Positions 8,784-17,649 are shown, numbered from the stretch's first letter. The stretch: 64,000 nt of DNA from Virgibacillus alimentarius (GCF_000709085.1 NZ_JFBD01000019.1:1-64000); one strand, 5' to 3'. Notes: generated by a model not told the origin, from the sequence alone. Translations and numbers: made by a program.

Positions 8784-9950
8784 TCACTTTTCTCGTATTC
8801 CACTTAGATTTCCTTCTTTCACATTGCTAAATTGCTCTGCCAATTTTTTATAAAAATCAATCGATCGTAAGTAGCTTTTAATATCCACATATTCATCTGG
8901 CTGATGGGCCAGCTTCTCATCTCCTGGTCCATAGATCAGGGTAGGAATTTTACTTTCAGGATTTAAAACTGCTCCATCTGTATAGTAAGAAACTCCGTGA
9001 ACATCATCTCTATCCAGCTCTTTTATCTCCAGTGCGGTTGAAATGATCGGATTAGCTTTATCTGTACGTATCGATGGGCGATCCAGTTCGGTTTCCACGA
9101 AGAATGCTGGGGCTCCGTCACCGGAAAGTAAGGTCGTTAGTTTTTCATTTATTTTAGCTAGTAATTGTTCATGTGATTGAGGAGGGACAGATCGGATATC
9201 AATACCTAGACTGCACCGATCTGGTATCACATTTGTTTGTACACCGCCATCTATTTTTGTTACTGCCATACTACTCGTCCCTAAAGATGCTGCGGAGATA
9301 TTCCAATCTGATTTTAACGATTCAATCATCTCCATCACCTTTTGCGACCATTCGACAGCATTTATACCTTCCTCAGGCATTGAACCATGGGCAGTTTTCC
9401 CGCAAAGGGTAATGTTTAGCCAAAAAGCCCCTTTATGGCCGATTACTACTTTTTCTTTCGTTGGCTCACCGATGACCATTGCCTCAACATCTTCCAGATT
9501 CTGATCTTTCAAATATTCTCTTGCACCACAACTATCGACTTCTTCTCCCGCTGTAGCAAGGAATACAATATCTTTTTCCAACTCTTTCTGCTCTAAAAAC
9601 AATGACTCGACGGCTAAATACATGGCACAAAGCCCACTCTTCATATCTGACGTCCCGCGTCCGTATAGTTTCTCTCCTTCTATTTGCGCAGAAAAGGGAG
9701 GGGATCTCCACGGCTGCTGGCCGGGAAGAACCGTGTCCATATGTCCACAGAAAAGTAATTTTCCTTGCCCTTTTCCTTTTAAATGGATCTCTAAATTACT
9801 TCTGTTTGATTCAAACGGAGTTATATGATAAGGGATTCCTGTTGACTCACATCGTTTAGCTAAGGCTTTTGCTATTTCATGCTCATTCCCGGGAGGGTTT
9901 GAACTATCAATTTGAATCATTTCCTGAAGAAAACGAACAGCATCATCCAT
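8784..9950 (-). CDS. M20 family metallo-amidohydrolase (ArgE/DapE/YgeY-like)
   Basis: This is a 388-residue di-zinc hydrolase of N-acyl or N-carbamoyl amino acids. Visible ligands are H70 and D72 in LLFCGHMDTV, D102 in GRGTSDMKSG, and the catalytic pair E136-E137 in LATAGEEVDS; a dimerisation domain with HGSMPEEGINA follows. The start ATG directly abuts the stop of the DUF1989 gene (TAAATG), indicating translational coupling. Within the BMC operon it could release the final amino acid (for example glycine) from a carbamoyl, formyl or formimino derivative. Deacylase activity on another substrate is possible. Confidence 0.88.
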   Translation of the reverse strand: MDDAVRFLQEMIQIDSSNPPGNEHEIAKALAKRCESTGIPYHITPFESNRSNLEIHLKGKGQGKLLFCGHMDTVLPGQQPWRSPPFSAQIEGEKLYGRGTSDMKSGLCAMYLAVESLFLEQKELEKDIVFLATAGEEVDSCGAREYLKDQNLEDVEAMVIGEPTKEKVVIGHKGAFWLNITLCGKTAHGSMPEEGINAVEWSQKVMEMIESLKSDWNISAASLGTSSMAVTKIDGGVQTNVIPDRCSLGIDIRSVPPQSHEQLLAKINEKLTTLLSGDGAPAFFVETELDRPSIRTDKANPIISTALEIKELDRDDVHGVSYYTDGAVLNPESKIPTLIYGPGDEKLAHQPDEYVDIKSYLRSIDFYKKLAEQFSNVKEGNLSGIREK

Positions 9951-10571
9951 TTAGTTCGCCTCCACAATTTGCATCTTTAGTGATGTAACGTTCCATCCGT
10001 TTACAGGAGCCATGTCCTGTGAGCATGTGGAGCAAGCGATCACAACTTCATCAAGTGCCTTCAGACGAACGTAATCACCTGGTTTAGATAAAGGTTCACT
10101 GATTTCATAATCCCCTACATCATTTAACACATTGTTCATAAATAAGTTGATCGGATCAGGCACTGGCTCATTACCTAAACCAAAAGAATTTAATGCATTT
10201 TTTAAATTATCGTGGCAGTTTGGATGATCATCTTTGCCGTAATCCACTTTATAGCGATAATAATCACATGCAGGGAAGAAAAAGTCATGTTTACCAACCG
10301 TATCTTGCTCAAATGTCATCAACGGACGACGCCTGTTACTATATAAATAATCTCCTTCTTTAAGGCGTATACTACTGAGAGAAGCTCTCATGTGAACGGG
10401 CGAGACAAACTCTTTTGGATCGTTTCGATTAAAACATACAAAATCACCTACCTGTTTCCCGTCAACATCAATAATAAGTACCTCTTCACCCGGCTGAAGA
10501 ACTGCACTTCTACCTTCATAAGGCGGGATCAGGATTTCTTCTTTCATTCTTTCACGTTGTGAATGAACCAT
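9951..10571 (-). CDS. DUF1989 / urea carboxylase-associated family protein
   Basis: The 206-residue protein shows the DUF1989 blocks VLIIDVDGKQVGDFVCFN, SNRRRPLMTFEQDTVGKHD and a cysteine cluster (ACSTCSQDMAPVNGWN). The family occurs beside urea carboxylase and amine/amide degradation genes; its reaction is not established. I start it at the ATG at 10571, eight bases after GAGGGG; a GTG three codons upstream overlaps that site. It lies between the cyclase and M20 genes of the BMC operon, consistent with a role in urea, carbamate or ammonia release. Confidence 0.87.
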   Translation of the reverse strand: MVHSQRERMKEEILIPPYEGRSAVLQPGEEVLIIDVDGKQVGDFVCFNRNDPKEFVSPVHMRASLSSIRLKEGDYLYSNRRRPLMTFEQDTVGKHDFFFPACDYYRYKVDYGKDDHPNCHDNLKNALNSFGLGNEPVPDPINLFMNNVLNDVGDYEISEPLSKPGDYVRLKALDEVVIACSTCSQDMAPVNGWNVTSLKMQIVEAN

Positions 10572-10606
10572 TACATACACCCCTCATCCATATATAATCC
10601 AGTACA

Positions 10607-11290
10607 TTAATCTAAAAATACGGCAACCGCTCTGACCGGAGAACCCGTTCCTTTGCGGATTTTTAGCGGCAGTCCAAAGTATAAAAACCGTTTATTTGCA
10701 ACCTCATTTAAATTGGCGAGATTTTCCGTGTTCGTCAACCCATACTCCTGGCATACTTGGTGTCCCGAAAATTTTTTATCCTTGGGATTATCAATGGCCG
10801 GTGTATCAATACCAAAGTTTACAACCCCTTTTTCTGCTAGCCATTTTGCTCCTTCGTAATCTAGACCAGCGTGACGATACAGCCAATCGTCTGTCCCATA
10901 AGAGCGGTTGTAGTGTCCTGTATAAAGGAGAACTATGTCTCCTTTTTCAAGTACTTGCTGTGATTTACGAAGTGCATGCTCCAGCTCATTTGGCGTAATA
11001 TATCCATCGGGTGAAATATGGGATACATCGAGACAAATAGCAGGTCCGTAAAAATATTCCAATGCCATCTCGTCAATGGTTGGTCCATTTGGATCATATT
11101 CAAAAACAGCATCGGAATGCGTAGGACCGTGTTCACTTATAATTAGATTATTCGTACAGAATGGGAAGCCCATTTGTTCAATGGATTCCTCATGTGTCAT
11201 GTTCCGAAAAATCATTGTTTTTTGATGGGGCGGAAATACTGGCATTCCCTGGTAAATTTCTTGTGAGAGATCGACTAATCGCACTCCCAT
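10607..11290 (-). CDS. Cyclase family hydrolase (kynurenine formamidase-like)
   Basis: The 227-residue metal-dependent hydrolase of the cyclase fold opens cyclic amides or cleaves formamides. The family motif HxGTHxDxxxH appears here as EHGPTHSDAVFEYDP: the glycine is shifted and the third metal histidine is missing or replaced by tyrosine/aspartate. This is a variant I recall in a subgroup of these proteins. The C-terminal GLPLKIRKGTGSPVRAVA block is typical. The start codon shares bases with the stop of the adenine deaminase gene (TAATG), so the two are translationally coupled. Opening an imidazolone ring or hydrolysing an N-formyl/formimino group is a possible job in the BMC pathway. Confidence 0.85.
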   Translation of the reverse strand: MGVRLVDLSQEIYQGMPVFPPHQKTMIFRNMTHEESIEQMGFPFCTNNLIISEHGPTHSDAVFEYDPNGPTIDEMALEYFYGPAICLDVSHISPDGYITPNELEHALRKSQQVLEKGDIVLLYTGHYNRSYGTDDWLYRHAGLDYEGAKWLAEKGVVNFGIDTPAIDNPKDKKFSGHQVCQEYGLTNTENLANLNEVANKRFLYFGLPLKIRKGTGSPVRAVAVFLD

Positions 11291-13128
11291 TATTTACTCC
11301 CTCCTTGTTCTACTACAGGCGAAAGCACTTCAAATTGATCAACATCAATTAATCCCATATCGGTTATCTTCCATTCTGGACTTGTTACAAGCGACCAGAA
11401 GGAAAGATGCATAAATGGTACATCCATGCCACAACCAAGCTCTTCGCTTGCTAAACGCGTAAGGTCCGCTATTTTTTCACTTAATTCAACGCCTGTTAAT
11501 TCATCCGAAATTAAGCCACCAACTTTAAGCGGCAGGTCTCCAACGACTTTTCCATTTTTTATCATGGCAATTCCGCCTTGCATCGCAATCACTCGGTTAA
11601 CTGCTGTAACCATATCTTCATAGTTGGTTCCAGTAACAATAATATTATGGGTATCATGTGCTACACTTTCTGCGATCGCTCCGCTTTCAAGCTTGAATCC
11701 ATTGATAAACGCTTTACCTATGTTACCGGTTCTTCCGTGTCTTTCTACAACCATTAGTGGAAGGACGTCTTGCTGCAAGCAAGGCTGTACAACACCATTT
11801 GACACATTCAGATTGAATTCCTGTTTCCCTGTTAAATTTTGAAACGGAATTCCTACTATGGAACGAACGCGCGCTTTGCTTCCACTTGCTTTAATATGAA
11901 GATCTTCAGCTTTGATAGGAGTTACTTTAACAGATTGTTTTACACTTTCTGGGTAGGCGTAAGAACCCAGTTCAATCGTCATTTCCCCTTTTTCAGCTGC
12001 AAGTGTACCATTCAAATAGACTTGATCAATGACCATTTCATTCAAATCACTGATTACGGCCACATTTGCTTTTTTTCCAGCAGCCAGCACACCTACATCT
12101 TTAAATCCAAAATGTGTAGCCGGATTAATGGTTGCCATCTGAATTGCTTCAACCGGATCAACTCCTTCAGCAATTGTTCTGCGGATAATATCATTCATAT
12201 GTCCGTCTTTTAGCAGATCTTCAGGGACCATATCGTCAGAAACTAAAATAGCCCGGCGAGAATCCATTCCTTCCTCGGTTACAGCACGGATACACTCAGC
12301 CATATTCCGTTGGGATGATCCTTCACGCATAAATACACTAACACCTTGTCGGAGTTTCTCCATCATTTCTTCTTTCGTTGTTGTTTCATGACAAGAGACA
12401 TGCGTTCCTCCCCCAATAATATGTGCTGCAAGTTCTTTTCCAAATAACCCTGGTGCATTGCCCTCTACTGTTTTTCCAATACGATTTGCATACGAAACAG
12501 ATGCAATTAAATCATCGATTAATTCCGGAGCATGATGATAGACAGGATGGATATTACTAAAGCTTTGAATTTCACCGATCCCTTGAACATATGGATCGTT
12601 TAAAAGTTCTTCCATATGCTTGGAATTAACATCAAAGCCAGATGTCTCCAGTCCTGGTGCATCCGGAACTGCACAAGGTACTGTAAACAAAATTTGGTTT
12701 GGTAGTGTTTTTGCTTCTTTTATCATCTCTTGCATTCCATGTACACCTAAAACGTTTCCAATTTCATGTGGATCATTAATGATCGTTGTTGTACCGGTTG
12801 GAATAGAGAGCCGAGAAAATTCTGTGGCCGTAAGCATGGCACTTTCAAAATGCATATGGGAGTCAATAAAACCAGGTGAGATAAATTTCCCTCTTACATT
12901 TTCAACTTGTGTCCCGTCTCCAATCAATTCACTCACGTCGCCGACAAGAACAATATGCTCCCCCTTCATCGCCACATCTGCTTCATAAATTTCTCTTGTT
13001 ACCGTATTGATTACATAACCACCTTGAAGAACAACATCAGCAAATTGATTGGAATCTAGCAGTACATCGATAAGCTTTCTCCATTGAATTGCCTCTTTTA
13101 TATTTTCAGCCTGCATTTTCTTTGTCAT
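11290..13128 (-). CDS. ade: Adenine deaminase family amidohydrolase
   Basis: This 612-residue enzyme of the Ade family (COG1001) converts adenine to hypoxanthine + NH3. It has the N-terminal amidohydrolase domain with HMHFESAML, GIGEIQSF and SDDMVPEDLL metal/active-site segments, and the family-specific C-terminal domain (VVERHGRTGNIGKAFINGF; AHDTHNIIVTG). It is slightly longer than usual (about 570-600) because of an N-terminal helix (QAENIKEAIQWRKLIDVLL) that could act as an encapsulation peptide (inference). Its ATG overlaps the stop of the BMC-P gene (ATGA). Its placement inside a shell-protein operon points to a purine-type substrate, though promiscuous Ade-like deaminases exist. Confidence 0.88.
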   Translation of the reverse strand: MTKKMQAENIKEAIQWRKLIDVLLDSNQFADVVLQGGYVINTVTREIYEADVAMKGEHIVLVGDVSELIGDGTQVENVRGKFISPGFIDSHMHFESAMLTATEFSRLSIPTGTTTIINDPHEIGNVLGVHGMQEMIKEAKTLPNQILFTVPCAVPDAPGLETSGFDVNSKHMEELLNDPYVQGIGEIQSFSNIHPVYHHAPELIDDLIASVSYANRIGKTVEGNAPGLFGKELAAHIIGGGTHVSCHETTTKEEMMEKLRQGVSVFMREGSSQRNMAECIRAVTEEGMDSRRAILVSDDMVPEDLLKDGHMNDIIRRTIAEGVDPVEAIQMATINPATHFGFKDVGVLAAGKKANVAVISDLNEMVIDQVYLNGTLAAEKGEMTIELGSYAYPESVKQSVKVTPIKAEDLHIKASGSKARVRSIVGIPFQNLTGKQEFNLNVSNGVVQPCLQQDVLPLMVVERHGRTGNIGKAFINGFKLESGAIAESVAHDTHNIIVTGTNYEDMVTAVNRVIAMQGGIAMIKNGKVVGDLPLKVGGLISDELTGVELSEKIADLTRLASEELGCGMDVPFMHLSFWSLVTSPEWKITDMGLIDVDQFEVLSPVVEQGGSK

Positions 13129-13406
13129 CCTTTCAAATCCTCGTATTCTAAACTATCAATAATACCTACGATTGCTGCATCCACCGGGGAATCTTTATTA
13201 GACATTGACCGGGAAGCCATACTCCCCCTAACAAAAATCACCTTTTCGCCAATCCCCGCTCCAACTGTATCCACCGTTATAATTGGCTGAGCGTTAAGGG
13301 GGGCACCATTTAAATCGATCGGCTGTGTGATTAATAATTTCGTACCGACCAAGTTATCATCTTTCCTCGTTGCCGTAACTCTTCCAGCTACAATTCCCAT
13401 CTCCAT
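13125..13406 (-). CDS. BMC-P pentameric vertex protein (EutN/CcmL family)
   Basis: The 93-residue protein belongs to the EutN/CcmL/CsoS4 family that forms pentamers capping the vertices of the polyhedral BMC shell. Features are the N-terminal AGRVTATRKDDNLVGTKLLI, the ITVDTVGAGIGEKVIFVRGS central segment and the C-terminal VDAAIVGIIDSLE. The start ATG has GGGGGAAAT upstream. It sits between the flavoprotein and adenine deaminase genes, with a 4-base overlap to the latter. Its presence shows that a closed shell, not only shell sheets, is encoded. Confidence 0.95.
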   Translation of the reverse strand: MEMGIVAGRVTATRKDDNLVGTKLLITQPIDLNGAPLNAQPIITVDTVGAGIGEKVIFVRGSMASRSMSNKDSPVDAAIVGIIDSLEYEDLKG

Positions 13407-13421
13407 GTTATTTCCCCCTTG

Positions 13422-14165
13422 TCACTCGCTGATCTCGATTTGATATTTTTTTGCTGTATCTCTTGCCAGTGGTGTAATGATTGTTCCTTTTGTTCGTTGG
13501 ATATACCTCTGACCAGATGCAGCGAATTTCATCATTGTTTCGGATGTAATGATTTTTTTCTTTTGTTTTTGGTAAGTGGAATGTATAAAATGAAAGATCT
13601 GATCACTATCATCAAATAAATGAATGCCAAAGCCCCGTAATTCTTGTAATTGATTTTTCATCTTATGCTTGAAGTAGGATGTGCCTTGATTTAGTCCTGA
13701 GTCCTGCCAAATGGTATGATAGGGATCAGCACCTGCAGACAAGGCACTGACATTCCTGCCACTCATCAATGCAAAGAGCAGAATTCGAATTGCGATATGA
13801 CGATCATTAAAGCGCATTAGATCGGAGACGACGGAAAATGGTAAAACGGGTAGCAAAAAATGATCAAAATCTTCTTTATGCATCGCAGCCTGATCGAATG
13901 ACAGCAAGTCATCGTTTTTCATCCGTTTAGCAAGATGATTTATTTGGTAATGTTCCAGTATGCTAGCGTCCAAGCATACACGAACGATAATCCCATGTTC
14001 ACGAAGCATTTTTAAAGCCTCTAAGCCTTCGTCCATCCCATTCATATGATAGAAAAGAAGCGCAAGTACTCTACTCTTACGTACATTTGCTGCCTCTTTT
14101 CTATTTCGATTCATTAATTCCTGCAAAGTTGTTGATACAATTGCACTTTGCCGGTTAAGCGACAA
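13422..14165 (-). CDS. BMC-associated flavoprotein-like protein
   Basis: The 247-residue protein has a Rossmann-like flavoprotein core: RVLALLFYHMNGMDEGLEAL at about 32-51, then PVLPFSVVSDLMRFNDRHIA and LMSGRNVSALSAGADPY, which parallel the conserved D-n-l-v-t-R..LM-x-GK-V segment of BMC-linked flavoproteins. The C-terminus, KKIITSETMMKFAASGQ then KGTIITPLARDTAKK, is a short module I recall at the end of several BMC-associated proteins. An N-terminal helix (SAIVSTTLQELMNRNRK) could target it to the lumen. It sits between BMC-H and BMC-P genes. Its reaction is unknown; it may bind FMN. Confidence 0.7.
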   Translation of the reverse strand: MSLNRQSAIVSTTLQELMNRNRKEAANVRKSRVLALLFYHMNGMDEGLEALKMLREHGIIVRVCLDASILEHYQINHLAKRMKNDDLLSFDQAAMHKEDFDHFLLPVLPFSVVSDLMRFNDRHIAIRILLFALMSGRNVSALSAGADPYHTIWQDSGLNQGTSYFKHKMKNQLQELRGFGIHLFDDSDQIFHFIHSTYQKQKKKIITSETMMKFAASGQRYIQRTKGTIITPLARDTAKKYQIEISE

Positions 14166-14167
14166 GC

Positions 14168-14446
14168 TTATTCACCTTTTGAAAGCAGTGCACGTTCAAT
14201 TTCATTATGCGGTCTAGGGATGACATGGACGCTTATCAACTCTCCAACACGACTTGCTGCATCTGCACCTGCATCAGTAGCTGCTTTTACAGCACCAACA
14301 TCACCACGAACCATCACAGTTACCAGTCCAAAACCAACTTTTTCATAACCACAGATTTCGACATTCGCAGCCTTTACCATTGCATCCGCTGCTTCAACCG
14401 CACCTACAAGTCCTTTTGTTTCTACTAAACCTAATGCTTCCCCCAT
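14168..14446 (-). CDS. BMC-H hexameric shell protein (third copy)
   Basis: The 92-residue single BMC domain protein forms hexameric facets of the shell. The sequence [20 protein letters not shown] begins the fold; the pore loop is KVGFG, with a phenylalanine that would line the pore, and the protein ends with [12 protein letters not shown] start it at the ATG at 14446, seven bases after GGAGGG; the longer frame to 14479 overlaps the preceding stop and lacks a ribosome binding site. It lies three bases upstream of the flavoprotein gene. Confidence 0.95.
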   Translation of the reverse strand: MGEALGLVETKGLVGAVEAADAMVKAANVEICGYEKVGFGLVTVMVRGDVGAVKAATDAGADAASRVGELISVHVIPRPHNEIERALLSKGE

Positions 14447-14478
14447 TTGTAAACCCTCCTCATAGTGTTTGAAATACA

Positions 14479-14970
14479 TTATGCTTTCTTTTCGTCATTG
14501 CTATTTTTTTGATTTTGTGTTTTTTTCGCAGACGAAGTCTTTTTAGCTGTTGTATGCGCCTTCACTTCTTTTGCTGGTGCTTCATCCACATTTTCTTTCT
14601 CAGCCTTTATTTTTGAAGCTTTTTCCGTCGGCTGATCCGTACTGTCTTCTTTTTCATGAAGAAGCGATTTGGATTCTTCCAACAAAGAAAATTTACTTAA
14701 TAAATGATCATTCACGTTCGAATGGGCACGCGGGATAACATGTGACGAAATAATTTCACCCACTGCCTCACCTGCCTTATTTCCCGCTTCAACCGCTGAA
14801 GTAACAGCAGCAACATCACCGGAAAAGTGTACCGTCACTCCAACATAACCACTAACTCCGATTACTTTTTCCATACCAATTATTTCAACATCTGCAGCTT
14901 TCACTGCCGCATCTGCGGCGGACACTGCAGTTGAATATCCTACCGTTTCGATAAGACCAAGTGCTATCAA
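14479..14970 (-). CDS. BMC-H shell protein with lysine-rich C-terminal tail
   Basis: Residues 1-85 are a BMC domain ([20 protein letters not shown]; ending SSHVIPRAH); the pore loop is longer than in its neighbours ([10 protein letters not shown]). Residues 90-163 form a highly charged, low-complexity tail (Lys/Glu/Ala/Ser/Thr; [14 protein letters not shown]) expected to be disordered. The start is TTG at 14970, with AGGAGGAG 8 bases before it; the only nearby ATG is out of frame and stops at once. The tail could contact other shell faces, nucleic acid or cytoplasmic partners; this is inference. Confidence 0.93.
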   Translation of the reverse strand: MIALGLIETVGYSTAVSAADAAVKAADVEIIGMEKVIGVSGYVGVTVHFSGDVAAVTSAVEAGNKAGEAVGEIISSHVIPRAHSNVNDHLLSKFSLLEESKSLLHEKEDSTDQPTEKASKIKAEKENVDEAPAKEVKAHTTAKKTSSAKKTQNQKNSNDEKKA

Positions 14971-15014
14971 TGATTCATCTCCTCCTCTCTACACCAAACC
15001 CGTTATCACCCACG

Positions 15015-15995
15015 TTACGTGCTTATCAATCGAGGTGCTTCTTTTTTCAGCGCTGTAATCAGTTTTGAGACAACTTGTTCATTTCCAGTTAAAAGTAAAT
15101 AACATTGTTTTATTTCAAAGTTAAATGAATCTTCTTTAAATTTTTTTAGCAAGAAATCCATCAAAACGATCCCTTTGTAATAAGGAACTTCTTCTAATAA
15201 AGCAATTGCATCAACGGCCCCCACATGAAGCTGTTTTGACAGCCATGTGCTTGGCGATTTTTCTAGATATGTCTCGTATTGCTTTAGTGACCTGCGATTT
15301 ATTTTTTGATAGGCATCCTTCATAATCCGCTCAAGACGGTCTACATCGTCATCATACAATTCCGCTCTAAATGGAGCATTGCCGTCAACATTCCATGATA
15401 AATCACATGTAATACATTGATTATTTCTGATAACCTCATTAACTAATAGTAAATAACTTGGCAAACAATCCGGCATAGCGATGACGCCAACTGCCGAAGC
15501 TCCTTGTGCCCGATTAAAATTGTTTTTTAGCTCTGTCGGTATGTTTGGGAAAAATAATACATGACCCCCGTTTTTTACAGACCCAATGACTTTTGCACTT
15601 TTTTCTCGAGGACCACCTGAATAATGACTTCCTCCCGTCATTTGCCCCTGTGCTAATGACAATGAGCTTAATTTAGAAATCGATGCATCGTTCAATTGTT
15701 TCGGTGACATCGATCTGGAACGAGTTGATTCAGAAGCTCTTTCTTTGATCCGGCCTGAGAGATTGGAAGCACTCGAACGCTTATTTACAGCATTTGATCC
15801 TTTTGCTGCAAAAGAAAGCCTTTTGTCCTTCTTTATTTGCTGGTAATTGGGTCGTTTAATATTGGCAAGAGGCGAACTCGGGTTGTTTCTATTCCTATTC
15901 ACCGCCTGTCTATTTGTTTGATTTGTTCGATTGGATACAATTGTTTTATTTCCTTTGATCACTTCCTGTACGACTTGCTTCATCATATCCGACAT
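15015..15995 (-). CDS. Putative BMC organising protein: targeting helix, basic linker, two divergent BMC-like repeats
   Basis: I do not recognise a named family. Residues 1-16 (MSDMMKQVVQEVIKGN) look like an encapsulation peptide: a short amphipathic helix. Residues 18-125 are rich in Arg, Lys, Asn and Ser and lack hydrophobic blocks, so they are likely disordered. From about 133 two segments resemble degenerate BMC domains: ASAVGVIAMPDCLPSYLLLV with RAELYDDDVDRLERIMKDAY, and DAIALLEEVPYYKGIVLMDF with YLLLTGNEQVVSKLITAL, the spacing seen in tandem-domain BMC-T proteins such as EutL. It sits between two BMC-H genes. It may be a BMC-T-like shell protein or a scaffold linking cargo to the shell. 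Confidence 0.6.
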   Translation of the reverse strand: MSDMMKQVVQEVIKGNKTIVSNRTNQTNRQAVNRNRNNPSSPLANIKRPNYQQIKKDKRLSFAAKGSNAVNKRSSASNLSGRIKERASESTRSRSMSPKQLNDASISKLSSLSLAQGQMTGGSHYSGGPREKSAKVIGSVKNGGHVLFFPNIPTELKNNFNRAQGASAVGVIAMPDCLPSYLLLVNEVIRNNQCITCDLSWNVDGNAPFRAELYDDDVDRLERIMKDAYQKINRRSLKQYETYLEKSPSTWLSKQLHVGAVDAIALLEEVPYYKGIVLMDFLLKKFKEDSFNFEIKQCYLLLTGNEQVVSKLITALKKEAPRLIST

Positions 15996-16012
15996 TCCTT
16001 ACACCACCTTCG

Positions 16013-16279
16013 TTAAAGAATTTTTTTCAGCTCAGGATGGGCACGTGGAATGACATTTGACGAAATAAGTTCTCCACCTGTCTTGGCGGGTGCTAATCTT
16101 CCAACTTCAACTGCAGAACTTACATCGGCAACATCTCCTTCGATAACAACCGTTACTAAGCCTGATCCGACTCTTTTTAAATCTACTAAACGGATGTTTG
16201 CAGCTTTTGCCATCGAATCCAATGCTTCCACAGCTGCCGTAAGCCCCCTCGTTTCGATTAAACCGATTGCGCTCATCAT
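16013..16279 (-). CDS. BMC-H hexameric shell protein (first copy)
   Basis: This is an 88-residue BMC domain (SAIGLIETRGLTAAVEALDSM) with a small pore loop (RVGSG) and the usual SNVIPRAHPELKK ending. The start overlaps the UbiD stop (ATGATGA) and has GGGAGAG upstream, so shell synthesis is translationally linked to the decarboxylase. Three BMC-H paralogues with different pore loops (GSG, GVSGYVG, GFG) suggest separate roles in metabolite passage. Confidence 0.95.
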   Translation of the reverse strand: MMSAIGLIETRGLTAAVEALDSMAKAANIRLVDLKRVGSGLVTVVIEGDVADVSSAVEVGRLAPAKTGGELISSNVIPRAHPELKKIL

Positions 16280-17649
16280 CTTGTTTCTCTCCCATCTGAA
16301 TCAAAATCTTGCAGATAATCTTCTAAGTTAATCTTATCAACCGGGATATATGCTCTTCTGTATGCTTCTTTTTCACTTAATGGATAGGTTGCATCGATGC
16401 CCATTTTAGCACTCGTTCCCCGCAGATTATGGGACGATTCCAGGGGGGAACCTTTTGCACCGGGGACAATAAAGATATCTTGATCGGCTTGACACCTTGT
16501 TGCTATCGCCCATTCCACGTCCTCTGGGTCAAAAATATCAACATCTTCATTGACAACAACCACGTGTTTTAAGTCTTTATCACTGGCAAATGCAGCTAAT
16601 GCTGCTTGTTTCGCATCTGCGTCCGATTTTTTATCAATTTGAATGATTGCATGAAGGCGCGCTGCAGCTGCAAGCGTCACATGAACTGCTTTGATATTCG
16701 GTACAGTTTGTCTTACTGTACTAAGTAATACCATTTCACGAACCAAACACATCGGAAGCTTTTCTTCAGAGCTAGCTGGTAAAATCGTTTGTGAAATAGG
16801 GTTATTTCGGTACGTAATTGCAGACATTTCAACGATCGGCTGTGGCATATTCCCGCCGTATGTTCCACCTAATTCTGCAAATGTACCTTCATCGTCTCGT
16901 TCATGTGGAATAATTTTACCTTCCATGACAATTTCGGCCTCTGCGAGTACTTCTAAGTCAACCGTTTTACATGGAACGACGTCGAGCGCTTGCCCTAGTA
17001 ATCCGCCCGCTGCATCAAGTTTATCTGCATGATACAGATGCGTGCTAAACTGGGAAGTCAATACGATGGCCGGAATGACACCAAACATGACTGCCACTTC
17101 TAAGGCCTCTCCTCTTTCTTCACATTGGGCAAATTGCCGGCCGAGTTCTGGGGAGGTAATTGTGATATTTGTACGGTTCCCACCTATGAATCCCATCCTG
17201 CGAATGGAGGTATACCTTTTCTCACCCTCAGGGTCTTTCACTACTAAGACTCCTGAAACATAATAAGGTCCGCAATCTTCCGCATGGAAAGTGGGAACGG
17301 GGAAAAAGTCATCCAAGTCAAATGGTCCCATGACAACATTTTCATGAACCGGTCCATGCGAAACTAAATTTGTTGGGATTGGACGAACGAGTGCATGGAT
17401 CATTCTAGGTATCAGCTCTGATTCGTCTGCACCAATGCTATCTGCCATTAATGTGCGACTGCCTCCCAATCCCGCAACCATTGGGACATTATAGCCTTTA
17501 ACCTTTTCAAATAAGAAGGGTTGCTCGCCTTTTTTGGTCTTCACCACAGCTCCTAGTTCATATTTCGCATTCACTTCTTTTTTTACTTTATATAGTAGTC
17601 CCCTTGCTTCCCAATCAGAAAGCAATTCTCTTAAGTTTAAAGGGGTCAT
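16276..17649 (-). CDS. UbiD-family prFMN-dependent decarboxylase
   Basis: The 457-residue enzyme reversibly decarboxylates aromatic, heteroaromatic or unsaturated acids using prenylated FMN. The Glu-Arg-Asp region is visible in KIIPHERDDEGTFAELGGTYGG, along with the prFMN-binding RRMGFIGGNRTNITI and the C-terminal KGSPLESSHNLRGTSAKMGID. The start ATG at 17649 overlaps the ubiX stop (ATGA) and follows GGGGGGAG; a frame five codons longer overlaps ubiX needlessly. Pairing with ubiX supplies the cofactor. Inside a BMC operon with ring hydrolases, an imidazole carboxylate is an attractive but unproven substrate. Confidence 0.9.
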   Translation of the reverse strand: MTPLNLRELLSDWEARGLLYKVKKEVNAKYELGAVVKTKKGEQPFLFEKVKGYNVPMVAGLGGSRTLMADSIGADESELIPRMIHALVRPIPTNLVSHGPVHENVVMGPFDLDDFFPVPTFHAEDCGPYYVSGVLVVKDPEGEKRYTSIRRMGFIGGNRTNITITSPELGRQFAQCEERGEALEVAVMFGVIPAIVLTSQFSTHLYHADKLDAAGGLLGQALDVVPCKTVDLEVLAEAEIVMEGKIIPHERDDEGTFAELGGTYGGNMPQPIVEMSAITYRNNPISQTILPASSEEKLPMCLVREMVLLSTVRQTVPNIKAVHVTLAAAARLHAIIQIDKKSDADAKQAALAAFASDKDLKHVVVVNEDVDIFDPEDVEWAIATRCQADQDIFIVPGAKGSPLESSHNLRGTSAKMGIDATYPLSEKEAYRRAYIPVDKINLEDYLQDFDSDGRETR

